From CANKHJ01 sp035556495 (GTDB lineage Bacteria; Pseudomonadota; Alphaproteobacteria; Rhizobiales; Xanthobacteraceae), in contig DATMEW010000088.1 of NCBI GenBank assembly GCA_035556495.1, positions 1 to 12,937 on the forward strand: a DNA stretch of 12,937 nt. Direction: 5' to 3'. The notes under the pieces were generated by a model. That model did not search any database and had not been told where the DNA came from. It saw only the letters and a list, made by a program, of their open reading frames with translations. The position numbers were made by a program, and so were the translations under genes. Numbering within the stretch: position 1 is the stretch's first letter; each line of letters opens with the position of its first letter. Positions 7,689-12,937 of the stretch are shown piece by piece.

Positions 7689-7703
7689 TTAAGACTTTTT
7701 TAA
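7689..7703. promoter_or_regulatory. CtrA box (TTAA-N7-TTAA)
   Basis: TTAA at 7689-7692 and TTAA at 7700-7703 are separated by exactly seven bases, the full CtrA recognition pattern in Alphaproteobacteria. It lies 43 bases before the kinase ATG (7646), where it could overlap that gene's promoter. The phasin start is over 220 bases away on the other side. Two TTAA words at this spacing are rare in DNA of this GC content, although the local stretch is AT-rich. Binding is inferred. Confidence 0.6.
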
Positions 7704-7799
7704 TAGTCCGGATCGGCCGCAGCCGCCATCGCGGCGGGGGACAACCCCCTGCCAATGGCCAACAGAGTTAACGGCTTGCCGGCGCTGCGCCGGATTTTA

Positions 7800-7833
7800 T
7801 GGTGCAGTGCGAAATATGTGTTGCATTGCACCA
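7800..7833. promoter_or_regulatory. TGC-rich palindrome upstream of the phasin gene, candidate PhaR operator
   Basis: Arms TGGTGCAGTGCG (7800-7811) and TGCATTGCACCA (7822-7833) form an imperfect inverted repeat (10 of 12 positions) with a 10-base centre. PhaR repressors of PHA-producing Alphaproteobacteria are known to bind TGC-rich sites before phasin genes. The right arm overlaps the -35 element of the predicted phasin promoter, a position suited to repression. Regulator identity is inferred. Confidence 0.5.
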
Positions 7834-7849
7834 AAGGCTGATCTACATA
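7821..7849 (+). promoter_or_regulatory. Candidate promoter of the phasin gene
   Basis: TTGCAT (7821-7826) and TACATA (7844-7849) are separated by 17 bases, the ideal sigma-70-type spacing. The -35 lies inside the TGC-rich palindrome. A transcript from about 7856 would have a 75-base leader before ATG 7930. Confidence 0.45.
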
Positions 7850-7929
7850 ATGATCATTCAATGATGGTTCGACGTGAACGCGCCGGGGCGAAGTTCGCGT
7901 CAGCAGGGAACCGCCCCAGGAGCCGGATC

Positions 7930-8427
7930 ATGGCCGAAGCCACAGCAGCCCAGAGCAAAGCCAAAGCGAAGCCCGCCACGGGCAATGCCTTTGAAGGCAC
8001 CGCCTTCGAATTCCCCAAGTTCGACATGCCGAAGATGGAAGTGCCGCCTGCTTTCCGCGAATTCGCGGAGAAGAGCGCCTCCCAGGCGAAAGAGAATTAT
8101 GAGAAGCTGAAGACCGCCGCCGAAGAGGCCACCGACATTCTCGAGGACACCTACACCTCCGCCACCAAGGGCGCCTCGGCATATGGTCTGAAGATGATCG
8201 AGGTCGCGCGGGTCAATACCGATGCCGCCTTCGACTTCATGAGCCAGGTTTTCGCCGCCAAGTCGGCGTCCGAGCTGGTCGAGATCACCACCGCTCACAG
8301 CCGCAAGCAGTTCGAAACGCTGACGGCCCAGAGCAAGGACCTGACCTCGCTGGCGCAGAAGGTCGCGACCGACGCCTCCGAGCCGCTCAAGGACAGCATT
8401 TCCAAGGTCTTCAAGAAGGTCGCCTGA
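7930..8427 (+). CDS. Phasin family protein
   Basis: This 165-residue protein is a phasin of the alphaproteobacterial Phasin_2 type. Phasins coat polyhydroxyalkanoate granules in the cytoplasm and control their number and size. The sequence shows an Ala/Lys-rich N-terminus (about 1-20), then a linker with the phasin-like FDMPKMEVPPAFREFAEKS (about 31-49), then a mostly helical, amphipathic body rich in Ala, Lys and Glu, ending in a basic tail (SKVFKKVA). There is no signal peptide. I choose ATG 7930, which has AGGAG seven bases upstream; a frame extension back to 7807 would start inside the promoter region and add 41 non-phasin residues. The gene stands alone, with a TGC-rich operator candidate upstream and a strong hairpin terminator downstream, as expected for a highly expressed, PhaR-controlled gene. 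Confidence 0.92.
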   Translation: MAEATAAQSKAKAKPATGNAFEGTAFEFPKFDMPKMEVPPAFREFAEKSASQAKENYEKLKTAAEEATDILEDTYTSATKGASAYGLKMIEVARVNTDAAFDFMSQVFAAKSASELVEITTAHSRKQFETLTAQSKDLTSLAQKVATDASEPLKDSISKVFKKVA

Positions 8428-8464
8428 TTCCTCCCCGGAATCTTCTTCGAAAAAAGATCTTCTC

Positions 8465-8499
8465 CGATAAAGCCCGGGCCTGCCGCCCGGGCTTTATCG
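8465..8499 (+). terminator. Intrinsic terminator of the phasin gene
   Basis: A perfect 15-base stem pairs 8465-8479 (CGATAAAGCCCGGGC) with 8485-8499 (GCCCGGGCTTTATCG) around the loop CTGCC. The GC core followed by CTTTATCGTCT fits a rho-independent terminator, 37 bases after the phasin stop. The A-run on the left arm would also allow weak action on the other strand. Confidence 0.85.
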
Positions 8500-8571
8500 T
8501 CTGTGAAAGGGCGCTGTCGTTCCGTATGGTTTCGGGGATGTCCGGCTGATTTCCGCCTTGCCAAATGCCAA

Positions 8572-8592
8572 GGGCGGACCTAGGGTCCGCCC
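8572..8592. repeat. Perfect hairpin between phasin and tRNA-His
   Basis: GGGCGGACC (8572-8580) and GGTCCGCCC (8584-8592) form a perfect 9-base stem with a TAG loop. It sits between the phasin terminator and tRNA-His with no gene around it. There is no T-tract. It may be a second terminator-like barrier or a small intergenic repeat. Confidence 0.45.
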
Positions 8593-8658
8593 CGCTCGCG
8601 GGTAGATGCGGGCAGCTTTGCCGACCGCCTATACCGGCCCGGCAAGGATGCCCGCTGG

Positions 8659-8673
8659 AGCGGAAATTCCGCT
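8659..8673. promoter_or_regulatory. 15-base perfect palindrome just upstream of tRNA-His
   Basis: AGCGGAAATTCCGCT has 7-base perfect arms around one central base and ends eight bases before the mature tRNA. It could be a protein site or a small hairpin in the tRNA precursor. No known motif is recognised. Confidence 0.3.
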
Positions 8674-8681
8674 GCCGCTTT

Positions 8682-8758
8682 GCAGCTGTAGCTCAGTTGG
8701 TTAGAGCGCCGGTCTGTGGAACCGGAGGTCGGTGGTTCGAGCCCACCCAGCTGTACCA
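8682..8758 (+). tRNA. tRNA-His (anticodon GTG)
   Basis: The 77-base gene folds as a complete tRNA. The acceptor stem GCAGCTG pairs with CAGCTGT; the D arm contains GCTCAGTTGGTTAGAGC; the anticodon stem CCGGT/ACCGG holds the loop CTGTGGA with GTG at 8716-8718; the T arm is GGTGG-TTCGAGC-CCACC; and CCA is encoded at 8756-8758. Position 1 to 72 is a G-U wobble and the discriminator base is A73. Most bacteria have G-1:C73 in tRNA-His; its loss with A73 is a known feature of Alphaproteobacteria, so this is normal for the group and supports the taxonomic placement. Confidence 0.97.
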
Positions 8759-8871
8759 ATCATTTCAAAATCCGGCCGTCAGAATGAGGCTCGGCGCAAT
8801 CGCTGCGGCGTGAAGATGGCGCATGGGTATGAACTGCACTAAGCTGCCCCCAACCGAACAAGGGGGGAAGT

Positions 8872-9861
8872 ATGGTGATGATACCCAGGACGCTATCTGC
8901 GTTGTCGGCCGGACTGGCGCTGGCGCTGTTCACGGCGGTTATGCCGATACAGGCGCAGACCTATCCGGAAAGAAGCGTCACCTTCCTCGTGCCGTATGCG
9001 CCCGGCGGCGGCACCGATGTATATTCCCGGATGCTTGCGGATGAACTGCGCGACAAGCTCAAGCAACCCTTCGTGATCGAGAACAAGGCCGGCGCGGCGA
9101 CCCAGATCGCGGCCTCCGCTCTCGCCAATGCGCCGGCGGATGGCTACACGCTGATGATGGGTTCGAGCACCACGCTCGCGATGAATCCGGGGCTCTACAA
9201 CAAGCTGTCCTACGATCCGGCCGATTTTGCGCCGGTCTCGCGGGTGGGCTCGGCCTATTTCGTCCTGGTCGGCAATCCGAGCCTGCCAGCCAAGAATTTG
9301 GCGGAGTTGATCGCTTATATCAAAAGCCAGCCGCCCGGATCGCTGAGCTTTGCGACCTCGGGCGCCGGCACGCCGCATCATCTTTTCATGGAGATGTTTC
9401 TCGGCCAGATCGGCGCGAAAATGACCCATGTGCCCTATCGCGGCAGCGTACCCGCGCTAACGGATGTGCTCGCCGGCAATATTCCCATGATGATGGTCGA
9501 TCTGACGCCGGCGTTGCAGTTGATCGAGGAGGGTAAAATCCGCGCCTTCGGCATGACCGCGCCGGCCCGTGCGCGCCCTGCGCCGAAAATCCCGACCATC
9601 GCGGAAGCCGGCCTGCCGGGCTATGCCGGCGAGGGCTGGTTCGGCGTCATCGCCAGGCGCGGCACACCGCGCCCGATCCTGGAGGCGCTCAACAAGGTCA
9701 TCGTCAATTACATCTCGCGGCCGGACGTGCAGGACAAGATCTATGGGGTCGGCATTCAGCCGACCAGCAGCACGGTGGACGAATTTGCGGCCTTCATCGC
9801 CTCGGAGCAGACCAAATGGGCCAAGGTGATATCGGACGCCAAGATCCCCAAGATGAACTGA
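8872..9861 (+). CDS. Tripartite tricarboxylate transporter substrate-binding protein (Bug/TctC family)
   Basis: This 329-residue periplasmic protein has a signal peptide (about 1-28, ending MPIQA before QTYPERS). It carries the hallmarks of the Bug/TctC family: YPERSVTFLVPYAPGGGTDV near the N-terminus, ENKAGAATQIAASALANAPA, then GTPHHLFMEMF and MTHVPYRGSVPALTDVLAGN. The family binds carboxylated solutes, including aromatic acids, for TTT transporters. No TctA or TctB membrane gene is in view, which is common because Bug genes are often solitary. ATG 8872 follows a G-rich Shine-Dalgarno tract (GGGGGGAAG at 8862-8870); ATG 8878 is an equally spaced alternative that would shorten the protein by two residues. 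It runs convergently to the VOC gene and sits just after tRNA-His, at the border of the catabolic cluster. The ligand cannot be read from sequence. Confidence 0.94.
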   Translation: MVMIPRTLSALSAGLALALFTAVMPIQAQTYPERSVTFLVPYAPGGGTDVYSRMLADELRDKLKQPFVIENKAGAATQIAASALANAPADGYTLMMGSSTTLAMNPGLYNKLSYDPADFAPVSRVGSAYFVLVGNPSLPAKNLAELIAYIKSQPPGSLSFATSGAGTPHHLFMEMFLGQIGAKMTHVPYRGSVPALTDVLAGNIPMMMVDLTPALQLIEEGKIRAFGMTAPARARPAPKIPTIAEAGLPGYAGEGWFGVIARRGTPRPILEALNKVIVNYISRPDVQDKIYGVGIQPTSSTVDEFAAFIASEQTKWAKVISDAKIPKMN

Positions 9862-9889
9862 CGGCCGCTCTCCGACAGCGTTGCGGCCG
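9862..9889 (+). terminator. Stem-loop directly after the Bug/TctC gene
   Basis: CGGCCGC (9862-9868) begins right after the TGA stop and pairs perfectly with GCGGCCG (9883-9889) across a 14-base loop. No T-tract follows. It is probably a 3'-end hairpin of the Bug mRNA. A second weak hairpin, CGCCC-TTCTT-GGGCG followed by TTT (10021-10038), is the nearest candidate for real termination in this convergent gap. Confidence 0.4.
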
Positions 9890-9910
9890 ATGCTTCAAGG
9901 CATGACGCGA

Positions 9911-9938
9911 GTTTGCATTGCATTGCTGCTATGCAAAA
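9911..9938. repeat. TGC-rich inverted repeat in the convergent gap
   Basis: TTTGCAT (9912-9918) pairs with ATGCAAA (9931-9937). The left half continues as TTGCATTGCATTGCTGC, and its decamer TTGCATTGCA (9913-9922) is identical to the one in the phasin operator candidate (7821-7830). It may be a binding site for the same regulator or a coincidence of a simple repeat. Confidence 0.35.
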
Positions 9939-10043
9939 CGAGATTCAGGGGTATTTTTGGTCAGTAATGTTGTCCTAACGGGTTGCTTTGGCCGGAAAAC
10001 CCGCTATATCCACTCTCGTTCGCCCTTCTTGGGCGTTTCCTCC

Positions 10044-10628
10044 CTAGACTTGGGCCGTGAGCGAAAGCTTGCGGCCTTTCTTTTTGAGCGTTTCCTTCGG
10101 CGCTGCACAACGAAATCCGCCCGCCGGCAGGCTCCAGCGCTCGTACCGCAGGGCGTCGATATCGACAGCGATGCCGTGTCCGCGCGGCGGACCCTTCGGC
10201 AGCCGGTCCGCGCCGTCGAAACCCTTGGTGCAGAACAGCTCGACCAGATTGCCGGACGGGTCCCGGAAGAACATCAGCGCCTCCACGCCCGCCCGCGTCC
10301 AGTAGTTGGACGAGGGAATACCGCAGCGGGCGAGCCACGCCTTCATGTCCCGCATGGCCTGCGCCGAACAATAGAAGGCGATGTGGGGATATTCCGCGCC
10401 GGGCGGGACGAAGGCGCAGCCTTCCGTGCCGATGCCGATCTCCGTGCCGGCGACGATGATCGCCGCGAATTCCGGATGGTCCACCCGCAGCCGGCCGCCC
10501 ATGACGCCGAGCCAGAAGCGCTTGCCTTCCGCAAGGTCGCGGCACGGCAGGCTGACATGGGCGAAGCCGTCGAATTCCGGCGGGCCGGCCTGCGCGGACT
10601 CGCGCATGGCCATGGTCGCATCTTCCAT
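10044..10628 (-). CDS. VOC family protein (glyoxalase / extradiol dioxygenase fold)
   Basis: This 194-residue protein is a vicinal-oxygen-chelate fold metalloprotein. The expected metal triad is visible: His24 (FAHVSL), His82 (EYPHIAFY) and Glu130 (DPSGNLVELF). The first beta-alpha-beta unit and the second are linked by a helix with AMRDMKAWLARCG. Members include glyoxalase I, extradiol dioxygenases, fosfomycin-resistance enzymes and isomerases, so the reaction cannot be named. ATG 10628 is preferred because GGGAGGA lies five bases upstream; a longer frame from 10694 would add 22 non-conserved residues across the promoter region. The C-terminal 60 residues (from about GFDGADRLPKG) extend past the domain with a Lys-rich end (LKKKGRKL). 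It is transcribed divergently from the FAD hydroxylase, which suggests a shared catabolic role such as processing a hydroxylated product. Confidence 0.88.
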   Translation of the reverse strand: MEDATMAMRESAQAGPPEFDGFAHVSLPCRDLAEGKRFWLGVMGGRLRVDHPEFAAIIVAGTEIGIGTEGCAFVPPGAEYPHIAFYCSAQAMRDMKAWLARCGIPSSNYWTRAGVEALMFFRDPSGNLVELFCTKGFDGADRLPKGPPRGHGIAVDIDALRYERWSLPAGGFRCAAPKETLKKKGRKLSLTAQV

Positions 10629-10679
10629 GGATGTCCTCCCCGTTCCGTTGTGGCGGATTGTCGCCGTCGCTTGGTGACA

Positions 10680-10763
10680 GCCTAGCGCGTCCATGCCAGC
10701 CGTGAAACGGCGGCAGGCCCGGAGTGGGCCGGCCTCGACGCCGCGGGAACGCCCATGCTAGGC
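10680..10763. promoter_or_regulatory. Divergent promoter region of VOC and monooxygenase genes
   Basis: The 176-base gap between the divergent starts holds the heptamer GCTAGGC in both orientations: minus at 10686-10680 and plus at 10757-10763. Each can be read as a -10-like TAGGCT or TAGGCA. On the minus strand TTTCAC lies 17 bases before TAGGCT; on the plus strand TCGACG lies 18 bases before TAGGCA. The matches to consensus are modest. The stretch between them (10687-10756) is the natural place for a regulator site. No regulator gene is in view. Confidence 0.3.
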
Positions 10764-10804
10764 ACCGCCGCAAGATCAACCGCATGCGGGGCAGCGATCA
10801 AGGC

Positions 10805-12436
10805 ATGGACACGCAGGTTCTCATCATCGGCGCTGGCCCTACCGGCCTGACGCTGGCTATCGACCTTGGCCTGCGCGGCATCAGATGCACCGTGATCGAG
10901 CGCAAACCCGAGCCGCAATTCCTGCCGAAGATGGAGCGCTGCAACGCGCGCACCATGGAGATCTACCGCCGCATGGGCCTCGCCGAGCGCATCCGCGCCG
11001 CCGGAATGCCGGCCGACTGCCCCATGGATGTCTTCATCGTGCTCTCCTGCGTCGAGCCGCCGCTGGTCCATACGCCGTATCCGTCGGTGGCGGAGGCCAG
11101 GGCCGAGATCGCGGCATCTACCGACGCCAGCCTGCCGCTGGAGCCGTATCAGCTCGTCTCGCAATACACGGTCGAGCCGCTGCTCAAGGCTTACGCCGAG
11201 TCGCTGCCGAGCGTGACGTTGCGCTTCGGCTGTGAATTCGTCTCCTTCGAGCAGAAGCCGGATCATGTCGCGACCACGATCCGAACCGACGACAAGACTG
11301 AAATTCTGACCTCACCCTATATGGTCGGCTGCGACGGCGGCGGCAGCCGCGTGCGCCGCCAGCTCAACATCGGGCTCGCCGGCGATGCCAACATCCTCGA
11401 ACTGCGCCAGGCGCTGTATTACTGCGAGGACCTCTACGAGCGCATCCCGATCGGCAAGGGCCGCCACTATCATGTCGCCGATGGTCAATCGACCTTCCTG
11501 ATCGTGCAGGATTCGACCAAGCACTTCAGCCTCCACGCGGTGGTGGAGAATGACGCCGACATGGGGCCGCAATTCGAGAAGGCGGTCGGCATGCCGGTGA
11601 AATACGACATGCTGTATGTCGGCGCGTGGCGCATGAACCTGTTGCTGGCCGACCGTTACGGCGAGGGTCGGGTGTTCATGGCCGGCGATGCCGTGCATCT
11701 CGTTGTGCCGACCGGCGGGCTCGGCATGAATTCCGGCGTCGGCGATGCCATCGATCTGTCGTGGAAGCTGGCAGCGACGCTGAAGGGCTGGGGCGGGCCG
11801 GAGCTGCTGCCGTCCTACGAGACCGAGCGCCGGCAGATCGGCGAGCGCAATGTCGCCGCCTCGCGCTATGCCTCCACCGGCCGGCGCAAGTGGCGCAACA
11901 TGTATCGCCCGAACATCCGCGACAACACGCCGGAGGGCGAGGAGACGCGCCGCAACCTCATTGCCGTCGCCAATGTCGAGCAGCGCAAGTCCAACGACAT
12001 GATCGGCGCGGAGCTGGGCTATCGCTATGCCGACTCGCCGCTGATCGCGGAGGAGGCCGGCGCGCCGCCGCCGACCGAATTCGAGATATATGTCCCGACC
12101 ACATGGCCCGGCGCGCGCCTGCCTCATGTCTGGCTGGAGGACGGCCGCGCCGTGCAGGACATCATCGGCTACGATCACGGCTTCACGCTGCTGCGGCTTG
12201 GCGGCAGCGACGTGTCGGCGGACGGGCTTGCCAAAGCGTTCGGCGAGATCGGCGCGCCGTTCCGCGTGCTGGATTTTCCCGGCGACCGGGCGCGCGAGGT
12301 CTATGGCCATGATCTGCTGCTGCTGCGGCCGGACATGCACATCGTCTGGCGCGGCAATCGCCTCACGGAGCAACAGGACGGGCTTGCGCGCATGGCGGCG
12401 GGATACATTCCGTATCCGCGCGCCCGCGTGGCCTGA
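10805..12436 (+). CDS. FAD-dependent aromatic-type monooxygenase (hydroxylase, PF01494-like)
   Basis: This 543-residue cytoplasmic flavoprotein belongs to the class A FAD hydroxylases (PheA/MhpA/TfdB-like), which use NAD(P)H and O2 to hydroxylate phenolic rings. Visible motifs in order are the FAD-binding GxGxxG (IIGAGPTG, residues 7-14) followed by Glu and Arg in VIERKPE, the DG motif (VGCDGGGSRVRR, Asp177) and the GD motif (MAGDAVHLVVPTGGLGMNSG, Asp295). The C-terminal part (from about 430, with HVWLEDGRAVQDI and GFTLLRLGG) is the thioredoxin-like domain of this group. Length is usual. I choose ATG 10805 because it puts the first beta strand at the N-terminus as in relatives; no Shine-Dalgarno sequence is strong, and an ATG at 10784 is possible. 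It is followed after 39 bases by a class II aldolase gene, probably in one operon. The substrate is unknown. Confidence 0.93.
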   Translation: MDTQVLIIGAGPTGLTLAIDLGLRGIRCTVIERKPEPQFLPKMERCNARTMEIYRRMGLAERIRAAGMPADCPMDVFIVLSCVEPPLVHTPYPSVAEARAEIAASTDASLPLEPYQLVSQYTVEPLLKAYAESLPSVTLRFGCEFVSFEQKPDHVATTIRTDDKTEILTSPYMVGCDGGGSRVRRQLNIGLAGDANILELRQALYYCEDLYERIPIGKGRHYHVADGQSTFLIVQDSTKHFSLHAVVENDADMGPQFEKAVGMPVKYDMLYVGAWRMNLLLADRYGEGRVFMAGDAVHLVVPTGGLGMNSGVGDAIDLSWKLAATLKGWGGPELLPSYETERRQIGERNVAASRYASTGRRKWRNMYRPNIRDNTPEGEETRRNLIAVANVEQRKSNDMIGAELGYRYADSPLIAEEAGAPPPTEFEIYVPTTWPGARLPHVWLEDGRAVQDIIGYDHGFTLLRLGGSDVSADGLAKAFGEIGAPFRVLDFPGDRAREVYGHDLLLLRPDMHIVWRGNRLTEQQDGLARMAAGYIPYPRARVA

Positions 12437-12475
12437 TGCCATAAGATTGAGATAACGGGATTGGGGAGGACAGAC

Positions 12476-12937
12476 ATGAACCGGCTCGACGCGGTGCTGG
12501 AAGAACTGGTGACGGCCAACCGCATCCTCGCCCGCGAGGGCATCGTCGATTCCTTCGGCCATGTCAGCGTGCGCCATCCGGACAATCCGCAGCGCTTCCT
12601 GCTCTCGCGCGCCCGCGCGCCGGAGCGGATCGAAGTGGCGGACATCATGGAATTCACCCTCGAAGGTGAAGCCATCGCGCCGCAAGACCGCAAGCCCTAT
12701 CTCGAGCGCTTCATCCATGGCGCGATCTACGAGGCGCGCTCCGACGTGATGTCCGTGGTGCACAACCACTCGCCGAGCGTCATCCCCTTCAGCGTGACGG
12801 ACCAGCCGCTGCGGCCGATCGTGCATATGGGCGCCTCCATCGGCCATGAAGTGCATACGTGGGACTCGCAGGACAAGTTCGGCGACACCGACCTGCTCGT
12901 GAGCAATATCGAGATGGGCCGCGATCTCGCAGCGTTT
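12476..12937 (+). CDS. Class II aldolase/adducin family protein, C-terminus cut off by the window
   Basis: ATG 12476 follows a very strong Shine-Dalgarno sequence (GGGGAGGA, 12463-12470) and opens 154 codons to the right edge. The sequence fits the class II aldolase/adducin family: VDSFGHVSVRHP (about residues 24-35) for the substrate phosphate or carboxylate loop, a likely catalytic acid Glu77 (YLERFIHGAIYEAR), and the first two zinc-ligand histidines His96 and His98 (VVHNHSPSVIPFS). The third His would lie near or past the edge. The family cleaves or decarboxylates small hydroxy acids; some members decarboxylate dihydroxylated aromatic acids, which would fit a hydroxylase partner. About 100 residues are probably missing (family usually 210-260). 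It is 39 bases downstream of the monooxygenase and most likely cotranscribed. Confidence 0.9.
   Translation, partial: MNRLDAVLEELVTANRILAREGIVDSFGHVSVRHPDNPQRFLLSRARAPERIEVADIMEFTLEGEAIAPQDRKPYLERFIHGAIYEARSDVMSVVHNHSPSVIPFSVTDQPLRPIVHMGASIGHEVHTWDSQDKFGDTDLLVSNIEMGRDLAAF

Noticed and set aside
7807..7929. N-terminal extension of the phasin from ATG 7807
   Set aside because: It overlaps the operator and promoter, lacks a ribosome site and is unlike phasin sequence; ATG 7930 has AGGAG at proper spacing.
8682..9861. Genomic island inserted at tRNA-His
   Set aside because: The catabolic genes start just after the tRNA, but there is no integrase gene and no repeat of the tRNA 3' end in view.
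11312..12856. 514-codon minus-strand frame
   Set aside because: It spans two well-supported plus-strand genes and the gap between them; His/Arg-rich composition is typical of an antisense shadow.

Overview
The window is high-GC DNA that looks like an alphaproteobacterium of the order Hyphomicrobiales, near Bradyrhizobium, Rhodopseudomonas or Xanthobacteraceae. Several independent signs agree: a tRNA-His with the alphaproteobacterial acceptor end (G1-U72 wobble, A73), a phasin gene, an Irr-type iron box, a perfect CtrA box (TTAA-N7-TTAA), and an intergenic repeat with the AGCATGATCC palindrome common in this group. I cannot name a species from sequence alone.

Region 1 (1-4700, minus strand) is an iron-uptake locus followed by an envelope gene. 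A periplasmic ferric-iron-binding protein (3460-4509) is followed by its two-domain membrane permease (1514-3265). A candidate Irr box (4630-4646) lies upstream. No ATPase gene is adjacent. A nested repeat and hairpin fill the gap between the two genes and may reduce read-through into the permease. Downstream is an AsmA-family gene starting at GTG 1391, with its own promoter and running off the left edge.

Region 2 (4743-7703, minus strand) holds a 903-residue cytoplasmic PAS-domain histidine kinase related to the PdhS/PleC/DivJ group that feeds DivK and CtrA. A perfect CtrA box lies 43 bases before its start. Its phospho-acceptor His is intact, but its ATP-binding domain has lost key N-box and G1-box residues, so it may be a signalling pseudokinase or phosphatase.

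Region 3 (7800-8760, plus strand) has a phasin gene for polyhydroxyalkanoate granules. It has a TGC-rich palindrome overlapping its promoter (a PhaR-type operator candidate) and a strong terminator. tRNA-His follows.

Region 4 (8872-12937) looks like accessory catabolic DNA: a Bug/TctC solute-binding protein, a convergent VOC (glyoxalase/extradiol dioxygenase-fold) protein, and, divergent from the latter, an FAD-dependent aromatic-type hydroxylase followed by a class II aldolase/adducin protein that runs off the right edge. Together they suggest uptake of a carboxylated, perhaps aromatic, compound, then hydroxylation and cleavage or decarboxylation. The substrate cannot be read from the sequence.

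Several genes have better starts than the longest frame gives (iron-binding protein 4509, phasin 7930, VOC 10628, monooxygenase 10805). Three real genes have no closed ATG frame or are cut by the window (AsmA and aldolase are partial; AsmA uses GTG).
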